Assembly (NCBI GenBank): GCA_900073065.1
Contig: FJOG01000002.1
Location: 1,520,243-1,584,242 of the forward strand
Direction: 5' to 3'
DNA from: Phialocephala subalpina
Lineage: Eukaryota > Ascomycota > Leotiomycetes > Helotiales > Mollisiaceae
DNA length: 64,000 nt
A program made the position numbers and the translations under genes. Below, piece after piece: positions 30,161 to 43,331 of this stretch. Below the pieces are notes generated by a model. It searched no databases, had not been told where the DNA came from, and worked only from the letters and a program-made list of their open reading frames with translations. Each line of letters opens with the position of its first letter. The first letter of the stretch is position 1.

Positions 30161-33100
30161 ACAGGTCCTCTTTAGGCTCCACTGCCGACGATGCCATCGA
30201 AAGGATCGAGCTACTTCCATCTCCTGCAGCAAAGAGGTCATCCATCTCCCCGGTGAGAAGGCTGAATATGATCGGTCTTCTCAATCCCTCTTGGTGAAAG
30301 AACCTCTTCTTTCCATAAAACAATCTGCAGCGCCATCGATCGACACCCCTTACGCATCGAATCCACCAATGTTCGACCCTGCATGGCTTCGAAGAAGAAC
30401 AATGTACACCTTTGCAGTTTTGTTTTGTCTTTTCGCTATAGCTACCGGTATCCTTTACCGCATTTCAAGACTCGATCATGGCTTCAGCATTGGGGCATCT
30501 ACGAATCACTATTTGTGGAATTATGGTATGTTGAGATTTGTGGACAAGAACCTTGGTTGACCAGTTTTTAGGACCGACAGCAGGTAACAAAAACTCAGCT
30601 TGGTCAATGCTGCAATACTAATCCTTGCAGTTTTTGTTCTTGTGGCCAGCTGCTGGAGACAGGTTGAATACTGGTGCAAAGCGTTGGCCCCCTGGCAATC
30701 GATGTAGAGCGGTCCAGTAGTCTCTGGGTGGACAGTGCTGCTCGATTATATCGATCCCATGCAACCAGTTTCCTTGTGGCGTGCTTCGCGCAACAGCCAC
30801 TGGGCAGTTTTAGGAGGAATATTAGTGTCCTTGCTTTTGAGGATCTTGGTGAGTTCTCCGCGTGAGATTGCTGCCATTGTTTGCATAGGTTAACGATTGA
30901 TTTCTACAGATTGTGCTCTCGACAGGACTGCTTGATATTTCCCCAACGACTTTCCGTCAGGGGTCTATAAACTTGATTGCCTCAACAAATCTCAACCACT
31001 CTCTATCGGATACACCCTACACTAACTTCAGTAACGACCTCTACAAACAAATCGATACATCTGCAGTCTTCCTCTACAGCAGTATTATCAAAAATGGGCT
31101 GTCATTCCCTGGCGGCACCACAAAGGACCAGGCTGCTCAGAATCTTCAGATCCCAGATCAACATGACCGGAATTTCTCAATTCAAGCCAATGTGCTTGCT
31201 GTTCGTCCAGAGTTCGATTGTGAAATGGGGCATGTCAACTATACCCCACCTGTACTGGGCGACGATCTTTGGAACAATTACGATTACGACCTGCATTTCA
31301 CCTTCGAATCAACAGTTTCGGGATGCACCATTGGAAACAACTCTACCGATCCATACGTTATATTATATGATCCAAGGTGGTACCCGGCCCCAGCACGATC
31401 GCTCGCTGGACAGGTGTTCCGACAGGTGACCTGCGATGACTGGGATGACGCTAACAATCTGGAGGAGGCATGGCTCGACCCGTTCAAGGGTGAAATATGG
31501 TTGGTAACTATGATGGATGTCCGAACAACGCAGACACCAACACCCAATGCTACTGCTCCTACGGCAAATGTCTCCTATCTATGGTCGGATATTAAATATG
31601 TTTAACGCTTCGTTCAATATCGAAACCTTTTCTGCTACTCTCTGTCGTATTGGGTACACCGTTCTCAATACCATCGTCAATTATGATACCCAACAAGGAC
31701 TTGTCAATACTGGACACAGTGTGGTATTGAGCAACGTCACAAGTCCGTTCCCCAATTTGACATATGCCAACATGTGGGTTAGCAACGCCATGCAATATGC
31801 AATCTCCGCTATCGGCGCCGATGGTGTGGCAGGGAACGACGGCGACCAATTCATTGGACTGATGAGAGAAACAGTTGGAGATGCCACGGCTCTCCTGGAT
31901 ACTAACACGTTGGGTCAAAGCGCAAGAGCCGTAATTATTCCAAGGTCTAGGAGCACAACTCATGGCCAAGTACCTCTTTGTTCCAGCAAGCGAGCCTCTC
32001 TTAGGAGCAGCAACTTATGTCGAAAACCGATTGTATGTTCGAGCCTTATCTCTGGGACTCATGGAGGGATGTTTTTTTCTTGTCTTACTCTCAATATTGG
32101 CCATAATCATGTGTCGACCGAGGCAAAATGTCGTCCCGAGAGACCCAACTACTGTATCTGGCATGCTATCTTTGGTTCATGCGAGTAAACACTTCAATTC
32201 GTTCTGTCAAGGGATAGGACATTACGACCAGAAAGGGCTGCAAGAATACTTTGGTGGTAGGCTCTACTCGACCTGTTGGGACAGCACTCGACGTAACTTT
32301 CAACTCATATCGAGATCCAAAGGAGACTCCAGGAGATAACATCGTCAGCCACCAGCATCTTCGACGATCAAGCCTTGGAGGCCTCTATTGCTAACACGTG
32401 TGGGTTGGCTATCAACATTAGGCTTGGCTCTGCTGTTAACTGCAGTTTTAGAGATTCTGCAGCACTACTCCGATCTGGACCATGGTTTGCTTGATTCCGG
32501 ATTTGGGACTCTGAAAAGTTCTATTTTAGTTTCATATCTTCCCGCTTCTATCATATCCTTAATCGCTATTCTATTTTCCTCGGTGGATTTCGGTATGCTA
32601 GTCCTCGCGCCTCTCCACTCTTTGCAGACATCGAAACGCCCTGGCAACGTTGATTTGCACATAAATTACTTGAGTCACTGGCCACCTTTCGCCATGTGGA
32701 GGCTATGGAAAGGACGTCATTTCGCAGCTAGCTTGACTTCCCTCGCAGCATTTGGGGGTGCTTTCCTGACCATCGTAGTCTCCGGGCTGTATAGTCTGGA
32801 AGCTTTTCCAACCCAGCAAGCCCTCACTGCTAGCAGGATTGACAGGTTCAATCTCGATTGGGAGTCCAGCGTCACTGAGGATAATGGAGCGGCTGCTGCA
32901 TTCAGCGCAATTGAGCATCTCAATCTCTCGTATCCCATGTTCACATACCAAAACCTGGTCTTTCCGGAAATCACCGTTTCGAGTATTATATGACTTCCCA
33001 ATAATACAAATCAGGTCTCGTAGTAAAGTATTTCACTCCTAATTTTAGCTCTTCGGGTCCAACTCGCATGTTCAGCTGTCTACAATATCACAATCGAGAA

Positions 33101-34145
33101 TGTTATTTCCTCTCAAGAGGTACCCTCAGTGATAGGCAACATCACCATCCCATTACCATCAACTTGTAAAAAGGGGGGACAGTTCGGCAACGAGTCATCT
33201 ATCCTGTATTATCTCACATACCCATATCCTGCTGAAGGAGACGTATCTGCCGGTACAAACAGAACTAGCGATACAACGTACGCGGGAGACTTGACCGACC
33301 TTCATGTCGGGCCATGGAGTGAGTCATTTTACTCTGCAACCGACGAACTCGATCTCGACGACGGTGTTGGTGTCCCAAACAACCCCGAAGGTTGCCCTAG
33401 TCTTGCCTTCACTTTCGGACGTTTCAAGTATTCTGGACAACCTGGCCTTGCAGACATGTCTGCATTTGTCTGCAGCCAAACTATCCAACAAGTCCTCACA
33501 AACACAAAATTCCTATTTCCCAGCTTCGAAATCGATAAATCGCATCCTCCGTTCGTCATAGAAAGCTTGGCTCAATTCCTCACAAATGGGAGCAAGAATG
33601 CCATTACCCGCAACTATCGACCCCAGCATAATCTCGAACGGCGCTATCAGGCATTTATCAACAATACATACACTGAATATCCATTCTCGACCTTCTTTCA
33701 AGGACTGTTGATGGGACCCAACGGTATCGACAAAGATGAGCTCGTCGGGGTAAAAAATCAACCCCGCCTACTTGAAGCGATCAACGAACACTACTCATAT
33801 TACATGGCCCAAGCTATCTCATCGAACATGAGAGAGTCTCTCACTCCCAACAGTGCTATTGAGGATCCGGACCCTTCACGGACCATCGGGGACCAGGATA
33901 CACAGACGATGTATCAAGGTACGCTGACTCGGCCAGGACCATTGAGGATAATACAGAATAAGACGCCGAAATCGATACTCCAAGCCCTGCTGGCATTTAT
34001 GACGTTGTGTGGACTTGTTGGGTTTTTCTTGAGCGGAAAGAAAGATTTGTTGATGCATAAGCCGACTTCAGTTACAGGATTGGCGAGCCTGATTGCTGGG
34101 AGTAGGATTTGTAGTGAAGAGTTCTTGCCGGAAGCGGCGGAGTGA
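30161..34145 (+). pseudogene. DUF3433-domain membrane protein, decayed
   Basis: A full two-repeat DUF3433 layout can be followed. Near the N terminus is a membrane helix (MYTFAVLFCLFAIATGILYR). Next come PTAVFVLVASCWRQVEYWCK, LLDYIDPMQPVSLWRASRN and a helix, then a long glycosylated ectodomain. The second half repeats this: VLLSILAIIMCRP, KPWRPLLLTRVGWLS, FGMLVLAPLHSLQT and WRLWKGRHFAASL. The ectodomain (GNITIPLPSTCKKG) and a last helix (ILQALLAFMTLCGLVGFFLS) follow, ending at 34145. The frame is broken by TAG 30705-30707, a shift near 31601, a shift near 31940, TAA 32337-32339 and TGA 32991-32993. Some small introns look intact (30598-30640 region; 30849-30910). Two shifts and three stops make an intact protein unlikely, although missed introns may explain one or two. 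Confidence 0.65.
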
Positions 34146-35604
34146 ATGAGTGAGGATGGGCCGAGGCGGATATTCAGGGATCAAGTGATCAAGTTGGCAT
34201 GGTTTGGTGGGGAAGGAAAGAACGGGGGAAAGAGATTGGGAATTGATGTTGTCGATTCTCTCGAGGTTCACATGGAGTAATACTTCGAGTGAGGGTGAGG
34301 CCCCCTCTCCCGTGACTCCAAAGCAATGATTTGGCTAGAAGCCTTCTACGTTTTTCACTCATGGCTTTCAAGTGAGGGCGAGCCTTGTGAAGAGGAAAGA
34401 ATACATTGAGCCTTCTCAAAATAATTACCTTGATCCAAATATTGCACTCCTCCCGTCACACCTCAATTTCACTTTCTTGTCCTGGCGGAGGTATATACAA
34501 ACGATATTTAAAAGTGCTTCTGTATCTGTTGAGATGCTAATACGGCCTCCTGTAAAGTGTCCAATGAGTAAAACGGCAAGATATATGCCAGAAGATTCTC
34601 TCGGCGAGCTGGTTTGTCCGTGTTGACGTTCTAGTGAAGTCACAGGCAATATTGACGTTGGAAAATTTGTTTTGGAGTTGGAAGAGGAGCACTTCAAATC
34701 AATGGTCGAGTTGTAAGGGTTGGGGCCACCAGACACGGCCTTCTTTAAGCGAGACGCGTAAGACGCGCCGAATTAACACTCCTTCTCTTTAAATTCTCCT
34801 ATTAATCGACCCTTATTGCAATTGATCTATAATTTAGTATGGAAACACCTGTGATACTCTCCTCTCCTCTCCAAAAGGACTAGGCAGAATGGAACATCCC
34901 TGCGTGCGCAGTAATTCGAAGTATGCGCCGTCACGGGGACCGGGTTGATCTACGTGACTTCTGCTACTACACAGAGCAATTAACGTGCAAGCTCGAAGAC
35001 GTAATTGAGGTTCGTGGAATGGCTACTTGTAACTAATATGCTAATTTTGCAATCTTAAAGCATTATAATGAAATGCAATTAAACTACGATTTTGCGTGCA
35101 AAAGGTGTGGTTTTTATTATTTTCACTTAGTGGGCCGTGTGTGGTGGCCCTAACTCTTACTTTCATTATTTGATTTGTTGGGGGTGGTTATATTTATATA
35201 CTCGCTGCACAAGCCGAGTAGTTTGAGTATGATTTAAAAGATCATGCAATTGGCAGATAAGCCTAGGCTCCTGAAAATTCATCGCTATGGACCTAATTCC
35301 TCAACGGCAACCCAGTATGTCCCCCTTCCTGATACCCTGATATTCTCAGGACTTCCGAGGGTGTGGCTCCCTGACCAGCGCTCTAATACCTACCGCTCGA
35401 TGCCAGACCTTCAGATTTGGAAAAAGAAAAAGAACTCAAGACCAAACAGCAAAAAATATGTATGCGAAACCCTAGCTCCCTAATTCGAGGTAGATTGTAC
35501 TGAGTGAAATGAAAGGCTTTGATCGTAATTCAGATTTATCACGGGCCTTCTTTTCGAATGATATAGCTGTTTGGAGCATGAGCCTATCACTAAACATATC
35601 GCGC
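34146..35604. other. intergenic, AT-rich block
   Basis: 34780-35240 is strongly A/T-rich with no frame of note, consistent with an old RIP-affected remnant. Short frames at 35244-35483 have no domain. Confidence 0.4.
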
Positions 35605-37684
<2,080 letters not shown>

Positions 37685-39418
37685 ATGCCCAGCGATGCAC
37701 ATCCAAGAAGAAAGCGCATAGCGCAAGCATGCATCCCATGTAGTAACCGTAAGGTCAAGGTACGTTCTGGCTTTAGAAGGCCAAACGATCCCAAGCTTAG
37801 ACCAGGCAGTGCGATGGAGATGTCCCTAACTGTGGACGATGCTCAACGGACAATGTTCAGTGCGTTTACGGGATATCAAAAAGGAATAAAAGGTAAGCTC
37901 TTATGGTATTCAAAGAAGTTCCGACGGTGCTCAGCTTATTGTCGCAGGCTTCCTAGCCGGTCATCGCTTGTTGAACCTCACCCTGTTTCTCCGCAGAGTC
38001 TTCGTCAGGTTTCATTACAAGCATCAGTACCTCCAATTGCAGACCATGTTCCTGAATTTCCCCAAGGTCTATCGATCAACGTCCCTCTTCATATTTCAAG
38101 TCGACTGTTCCAGGCATATTTCCGATGCATTCACCCAATCTGGCCGGTGCTGTACAAACCCCTCTACAACTCCTTGGATCACAATCAGCTCCTAGAAGCC
38201 CTAGCGCTACCGTTAGTATACGCAATTATGTCTCTTGCCGTTTTAATTCAAGATGTGGACGGCGAGCTCCTGTCCAAGCATGAGCAGGCCCAGAATTACT
38301 TTGAGTTTGCATTGAAAGCGCTGAGAGATACTCCTGGAAATCAGAGGAGCAAGTCGCTGCTGGAACTTCAACCTTCGATAGTCCATTGCCAAGTCTTAAC
38401 GATTCTGGCCTTGCAACAACACAGCATCGGCTCCTTCTCTCAGGCAGGATCGTTGTGTGCGTCTGCATCGTATATGGCAATCGATCAATCACTCCACCGG
38501 AACTCAGAGTCGGATAATCACGTTGACACTCAAATAAAGTCCCGGCTGTGGTGGTCGATTTATACGTTGGAGAAGATGCTCTCTTGTGAGATGAGCCGTC
38601 CTACACTTCTACGAGCCGAGGAAGCGGACACACCTTTCCCGTCAGTGGACGAATCTGATGAATTCGAATTCTACTCAGAAAGCGCCAACGCAGGCACTGC
38701 CATGAAAAACACGAGACGACAGCCACTTAAGCTTCGAACTATCTCTGCTTTCCACACATCGATACGTATTGCTATGATAATGGAAAGTGTTTCTAGGCAG
38801 ATATACAGCATTGCAGCGAGGCAACGAATTCGAGAAGACCGTCAAGCTGGCGAAGAAACGAGGCTCAGGCTTTGGGCGGAGCTTCATGCGTATGAGCTTG
38901 CAATGGATGCTTCTCCTTTGAAGCTCGACATCACTGGGAGTTCCATGTCGGTACCTGTGACAGTTACCAACTATATATTCATATGGGCAACGACTATCTT
39001 ACTACATCGACCGTTCATCGACAGTTGGCAGCCAAGCAGCACAGAGAACCGTGTCTTGTCTTCTCAAAACGACCCTAACGAGATATGCTTCTACGCTGCG
39101 AATAGAATCTGCTCCACGATTCAAATGTACACTCAATTCATCGAGGGCTTACCGTGTGACCTCATTTTCCCGATTTTTGTTGCTGCAAATATACTGCTGC
39201 GCCGTTGGCAGCAGAGTGGTGGCGAAGATGTCGAAATTCGACTGCAGCTGGACCTCTGCGCCAAATGGCTCAATGGCCTTGGCAAAAGCTGGAAAGGAGC
39301 CGAGTCGCGCCACAAGATAATTGTCGAATGTGAGAACATCCTAGAGCATTTCTTCCGCCTCTTGCTGACTAGCAATGATAGCTATCAATCTGAATTCCCG
39401 AGATGCACAGCCTTCTGA
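37685..39418 (+). CDS. Zn2Cys6 fungal transcription factor
   Basis: Exon 1 37685-37759, intron 50 bp, exon 2 37810-37892, intron 55 bp, exon 3 37948-39418. After splicing the binuclear cluster is complete: C16-x2-C19-x6-C26-x6-C33-x2-C36-x6-C43 (ACIPCSNRKVKCDG, then CGRCSTDNVQC) with the basic end GISKRNKR. Reading through the introns destroys it. The fungal-specific regulatory domain follows (LFQAYFRCIHPIWPVLYKPL, SRLWWSIYTLEKMLSCEMSR). The frame stops at 39418. An alternative last exon (from about 39373 to 39575) in another frame carries an acidic MENDFDLDYLQWVNSLDTQD end resembling an activation domain, so the C terminus is uncertain. It probably regulates the divergent amine oxidase. Confidence 0.85.
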   Translation: MPSDAHPRRKRIAQACIPCSNRKVKVRSGFRRPNDPKLRPGSAMEMSLTVDDAQRTMFSAFTGYQKGIKGKLLWYSKKFRRCSAYCRRLPSRSSLVEPHPVSPQSLRQVSLQASVPPIADHVPEFPQGLSINVPLHISSRLFQAYFRCIHPIWPVLYKPLYNSLDHNQLLEALALPLVYAIMSLAVLIQDVDGELLSKHEQAQNYFEFALKALRDTPGNQRSKSLLELQPSIVHCQVLTILALQQHSIGSFSQAGSLCASASYMAIDQSLHRNSESDNHVDTQIKSRLWWSIYTLEKMLSCEMSRPTLLRAEEADTPFPSVDESDEFEFYSESANAGTAMKNTRRQPLKLRTISAFHTSIRIAMIMESVSRQIYSIAARQRIREDRQAGEETRLRLWAELHAYELAMDASPLKLDITGSSMSVPVTVTNYIFIWATTILLHRPFIDSWQPSSTENRVLSSQNDPNEICFYAANRICSTIQMYTQFIEGLPCDLIFPIFVAANILLRRWQQSGGEDVEIRLQLDLCAKWLNGLGKSWKGAESRHKIIVECENILEHFFRLLLTSNDSYQSEFPRCTAF

Positions 39419-39859
39419 CCCGGATCCATCACAGAGCGCATTTAACAGCGAGCAACCGAATCCTCTCTCCAATAGTGCGGTGAACCTCACGCTGTTGTCG
39501 ATGGAGAATGATTTCGACCTGGATTACCTACAATGGGTGAACTCCTTGGATACGCAGGATTTCGTAAACCAGTGATCTGGACAAGGTTAGCCTCTTGCAC
39601 GGAGTCGCTCAGGAAGATATTTCTCAAAGTTAAGACCAAGTTCCCGGTACCCTCAACGGCACCCAGGTACCGGATCGCGAAGGCCGATCGAGTTGTGAGG
39701 AAGGGCGCTAAATACTCTGTTGGGAAATGGGAAGTTAGGAATTTGGATGAACCGCTCCGTATCCCTTGACGTACTTATAGTGCGTCTTTGCGACAAGCCT
39801 TCGCATGGTTGGCCGCCTAGATATGTGCTGATGGCTGTGAGGAGCAATTTGGCAATCCT
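39419..39859. other. 3' flank of the regulator, possible alternative last exon
   Basis: 39375-39575 is open in a different frame with the acidic LDYLQWVNSLDTQDF motif. Beyond 39576 nothing is recognised. Confidence 0.35.
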
Positions 39860-40339
39860 CTAGGCTTCTGAATCACTGTAGACTTCGTTGCCATCGATAC
39901 CCGAAGGAACCTTCCCGGACATCGTTGCACAATACAAGAATACGGTTTCCAGATTCTTCATCAAAGTAAGTTTTTGTGCTGCAAAAGGAAGAGGGAACTC
40001 GATCGTCAAGTGCTTGATTTTGAGTAGAGCAAAAATACTCCTCTTGCTGAACTCCTTGATAGTGGTTTTTTTCGACACGGGGGATGATTCTTTTGTACTC
40101 GTCGAGGGCCTCCGTATAAAGGCCCTCGTCGCGATCTTTCAGCGAAACCAAGAGGGGCGGGAGTTCCTCCATGAAACACACATCTTCAGCGACGAAGTTC
40201 TCTCGATCTCAACCTGGAATAACTTCAAGCGCAGTTCTGTGGAAAGATCTTTGACGCGCGAAATCACATCTTGCGGGTTTTCGTTGTTCTGCTCAAGGGA
40301 GAGCGAAGTCATAGCTTGAGTGGACAGCTTGTTGGCCAT
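39860..40339 (-). pseudogene. decayed copy A of an LPxELR-motif (2EXR-like) family
   Basis: Three minus-strand frames follow each other in the order of the intact paralogue at 47489-48589. From 40339 comes DVISRVKDLSTELRLKLF, then (shifted) LYTEALDEYKRIIPRVEKN, then (shifted) LLKIKHLTIEFPLPFAAQKL with TLMKNLETVFL. The matching paralogue pieces are LLTRIKDLPCELRLMVF, FLDESKRIHAQIDKYNVEKF and LLKIRHLSVTFPLEFRAQKI. Two frame changes in under 500 bp mark it as a relic. No function can be stated. Confidence 0.7.
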
Positions 40340-41492
40340 TCTTTGAGAGCGTGAATAGACTTGGACAATTGTCGAGTGGGTGAGGTTTTATCATAATTAT
40401 TAATCTTTGAAAGTTTGGCCCACACAATTAATTAACTATCTCTAGTCCACTTTGAAATTGCCAAGGCGTCCCAGAAATATGAATCACTGTGTAAACTGGA
40501 TTGTGACCTCGCTTATGGAAAGGGGTTGTTAGCACGTGCCCCACAAACTCAAACGCTTTGATATCCTTGCCGTGCCTTCGACTAGAATGACTCTCAGGTT
40601 CTGAGCTTTCAACTTTGTTTCTTTTGCCTTCTAGTCATTGTGGCAGGACGGAGTGTCTTGACTTTGCGATAAGGCTGAATTTGAGTTCAGACTAGCACTG
40701 GTTCCCGCCGAGCCTCGGGGACAAACCCACCCAACGATACTGCTAAAAACATTAAAATAATATTTAGTCGCTTCAAACTAGCCCCAAATGATGAAAATAA
40801 CCAAGAAGGAGTACCGAATTTCAAACTTGACTCATTGGGCACCAGGTGATTCCTCTAGGGTACCAAGAACCAGACTTTCGATGGGGATTCTGGTATGGAC
40901 TGAATGACTCCCTTGACTCCAACGCTATGTGCATTCTAGTCTGGACTGGGCAAGCTCAGGTATATAAAGAACCATTTCTTCGCAATTATAGGACTTTTCT
41001 CTTTGTCCCACAATACCACGAACAGAAGATACCACTTGTTACTTCAACTCTTGGTGTATGGATCAACCGCCAAACAATAGCAACCACCTCAAGACAATAA
41101 CGACCACAGCCATCTTTTGGCAATCACTCTTACAACCATCTTTCTTTCGACTCATCTACAAATCAGTTGGTGCTGTGAGAACACTTTCTCCGAAAATCCG
41201 AAAATCCTTCGTGGGATCTAGCCCACTAACCACGACCAACCTTACGACCAAATTCGACATCCAGTCAGCTGCCCTATGCACCTAGCCTGACGCACCTACC
41301 ATCACCTTCTTACAACCAGAGAGTACCAAGTCTTTACAAACCTTGGTACATCGTGTAGTCTCGCTACACACCCACAACAACTTCAGTACTCAACCACTCT
41401 ACTACTCGACTACCGACAAGTCAACCAGGAGACTCAAGTCTACCGGAACAGATCTAATTTCGCCAAACTTTCAACCACCAACTCAAACCACA
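40340..41492. promoter_or_regulatory. promoter and long leader of the coiled-coil gene
   Basis: A TATATAAA box lies at 40958-40965. From about 41000 to 41492 the plus strand is rich in C and A with few G, typical of a fungal leader of about 500 nt. Direct CGAAAATC repeats occur near 41196. No frame starting with ATG is supported before 41493. Confidence 0.5.
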
Positions 41493-42932
41493 ATGGACAC
41501 CCAAAGCAACACCAAGACGCAAGCTACCGTCAACACCAACACCCAAGTCAACGGCCAATCGGCAGTCACCAACAACATCACCATGACCAAAGAGTCCACC
41601 AACAACAACATCGCCATCAACCCAGAATCAAGCGAGCAAGCAGCATCAATCGCCCGACAAGAGGAACTACTCGCAGACATCTTCTCCACCGCTGACGATC
41701 TCGAGACTCAGACAGCCAACCCAGCTGTCCCAGCACCCTTCGAAGGGATGTCCAATTCCGAACTGAACCAGCTCGTCTGGAAACTCATGTTTTCTTTCGA
41801 TCATCTCCAATCCCAACTTCGTCAAGTAGACCAGGAGCTCGGAAAGCAAGATCAAGAGCTTCTCGAACAGGACCAGCAAATTGCCGAGCTAAAGGCCATC
41901 ATCGCCAAGAACGAGAAAGAGGATATTCAAAAGGGTCGTCGGGACTCGATCTGGAAGAGGAAGCATGCTGAGGTCGAACGAAAACTTAAGAAAGACCATG
42001 AAGCAACCAAGAAGTACCAACGCGAGAATGAGAGTCTCCGAGAACAAGTTGAGGCACTCAAAAAGTCAAAGCAAAGCGACTACAACCTCTATCGCCTCCG
42101 AAAGGAAGGTTTCCAAGCCGAGAACACGAAGCTCGGTAAGCAGTTAGAAAACGCCAAGGCCAGAACATCTGAAATCGGCAGCACGTTCCGGAACCGAGTC
42201 AGAGGCCTCCAAGGCAGATTGCGCAAAGAACACGCGGAACATGCAGAAGAGAAGCATGAATGCGACAAGCTCAAGAGAGACTACAACGATCTGGACGAAC
42301 AGTACGACCATTTGAAGGAGGACAACGACTCTCTCAGAGCCCGCAATGAAACTCTTCTTGAGCAAGTCAAGATGTTCCACACTCAACAGGAACTGCATGC
42401 CAGTCTGGAAATAGTCTGGCAGGAGAGAAACGAGGAAGAAACAAGGCAGATGTCCCAGCGCATCGAGGAACTTGAGGCAGAGCTCTCTGCCTCAGAGAAT
42501 ACAATCCACATCTTGAGCGGGGACAACGAGCTCAAGCTCGAGACTCTTGTCGAATCTGAGAGCAGAGAGGATCTCATTGAGGGGCAACGCGCTATGATCG
42601 AAATACAAAGAGACGAGATTGAGGAGCTCCGCGAAGAAAACAGACTCATTTCCCAGAAGAACGAGAGACTTGAGATCGCGCTTGAAATCTCGGACAATAC
42701 AATCTATATCCTGGAACAGAAAATAAAGGAAGATATCAATATCCCCAAGGACAGCAGAGATTCTCTCATCGAAGGCCAACGTGCCATGCTTGATCACTAT
42801 CAACAAGAGATCGAGAAGCACAAGAAAGATATTTGGCGCAGGGAAAGCGACCTCCATGGCTACGTAATGAGGGGTGAGGTGCCATGGGGAGAGCGATATA
42901 AAGCGCTGCTTGATAAGAAGGGAGAATATTGA
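41493..42932 (+). CDS. long coiled-coil protein, function unknown
   Basis: Single exon, 479 residues from ATG 41493 (MDTQSNTKTQ). The frame is open further upstream but only through non-ATG codons and the leader. Residues 1-90 are Asn/Thr/Gln-rich and probably disordered. From about residue 100 to the end there are near-continuous heptads (LRQVDQELGKQDQELLEQDQ, LEAELSASENTIHILSGDNE, IEELREENRLISQKNERLEI). A repeated element EGQRAM-[IL]-[ED] occurs twice. No globular or membrane domain is visible. A structural or scaffold role is possible; nothing more can be claimed. Confidence 0.75.
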   Translation: MDTQSNTKTQATVNTNTQVNGQSAVTNNITMTKESTNNNIAINPESSEQAASIARQEELLADIFSTADDLETQTANPAVPAPFEGMSNSELNQLVWKLMFSFDHLQSQLRQVDQELGKQDQELLEQDQQIAELKAIIAKNEKEDIQKGRRDSIWKRKHAEVERKLKKDHEATKKYQRENESLREQVEALKKSKQSDYNLYRLRKEGFQAENTKLGKQLENAKARTSEIGSTFRNRVRGLQGRLRKEHAEHAEEKHECDKLKRDYNDLDEQYDHLKEDNDSLRARNETLLEQVKMFHTQQELHASLEIVWQERNEEETRQMSQRIEELEAELSASENTIHILSGDNELKLETLVESESREDLIEGQRAMIEIQRDEIEELREENRLISQKNERLEIALEISDNTIYILEQKIKEDINIPKDSRDSLIEGQRAMLDHYQQEIEKHKKDIWRRESDLHGYVMRGEVPWGERYKALLDKKGEY

Positions 42933-43331
42933 AGAGAATGAGAAGCACGGAGGAAGATTGGACAATTGAGATACCGGCCTACGACACACCTTCATCACCG
43001 TGCGCCAACGAGTCATCATTGACGCAATCGACATTCACATTTCGCACAGTTTCCCAACTACAGAAGGAGTCGCAGACTCTCATCACCGGCACCATCTGTA
43101 ACAATCATCATGTGGAACGACCCATCAAGAACGACCACCATCAAAATTGACCGCCACCAGGAACGACCATCTCCGCGGAGGATCACTTTCTTCGCGACCA
43201 AGTTCGCATCAACGGGCAGAGGCTTCGACTATTCGAATTGGAGCACTCTTCCCTCCTAGGGTTTTTTTCCCACAGGGGTTTCTAGGGAGGTTTAACGAGG
43301 CTCCGACCAGCTCTCGACGATGCGCGAAATA
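42933..43331. other. convergent intergenic region
   Basis: 3' flanks of the coiled-coil gene (plus) and TRM44 (minus). Nothing is recognised. Confidence 0.4.
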
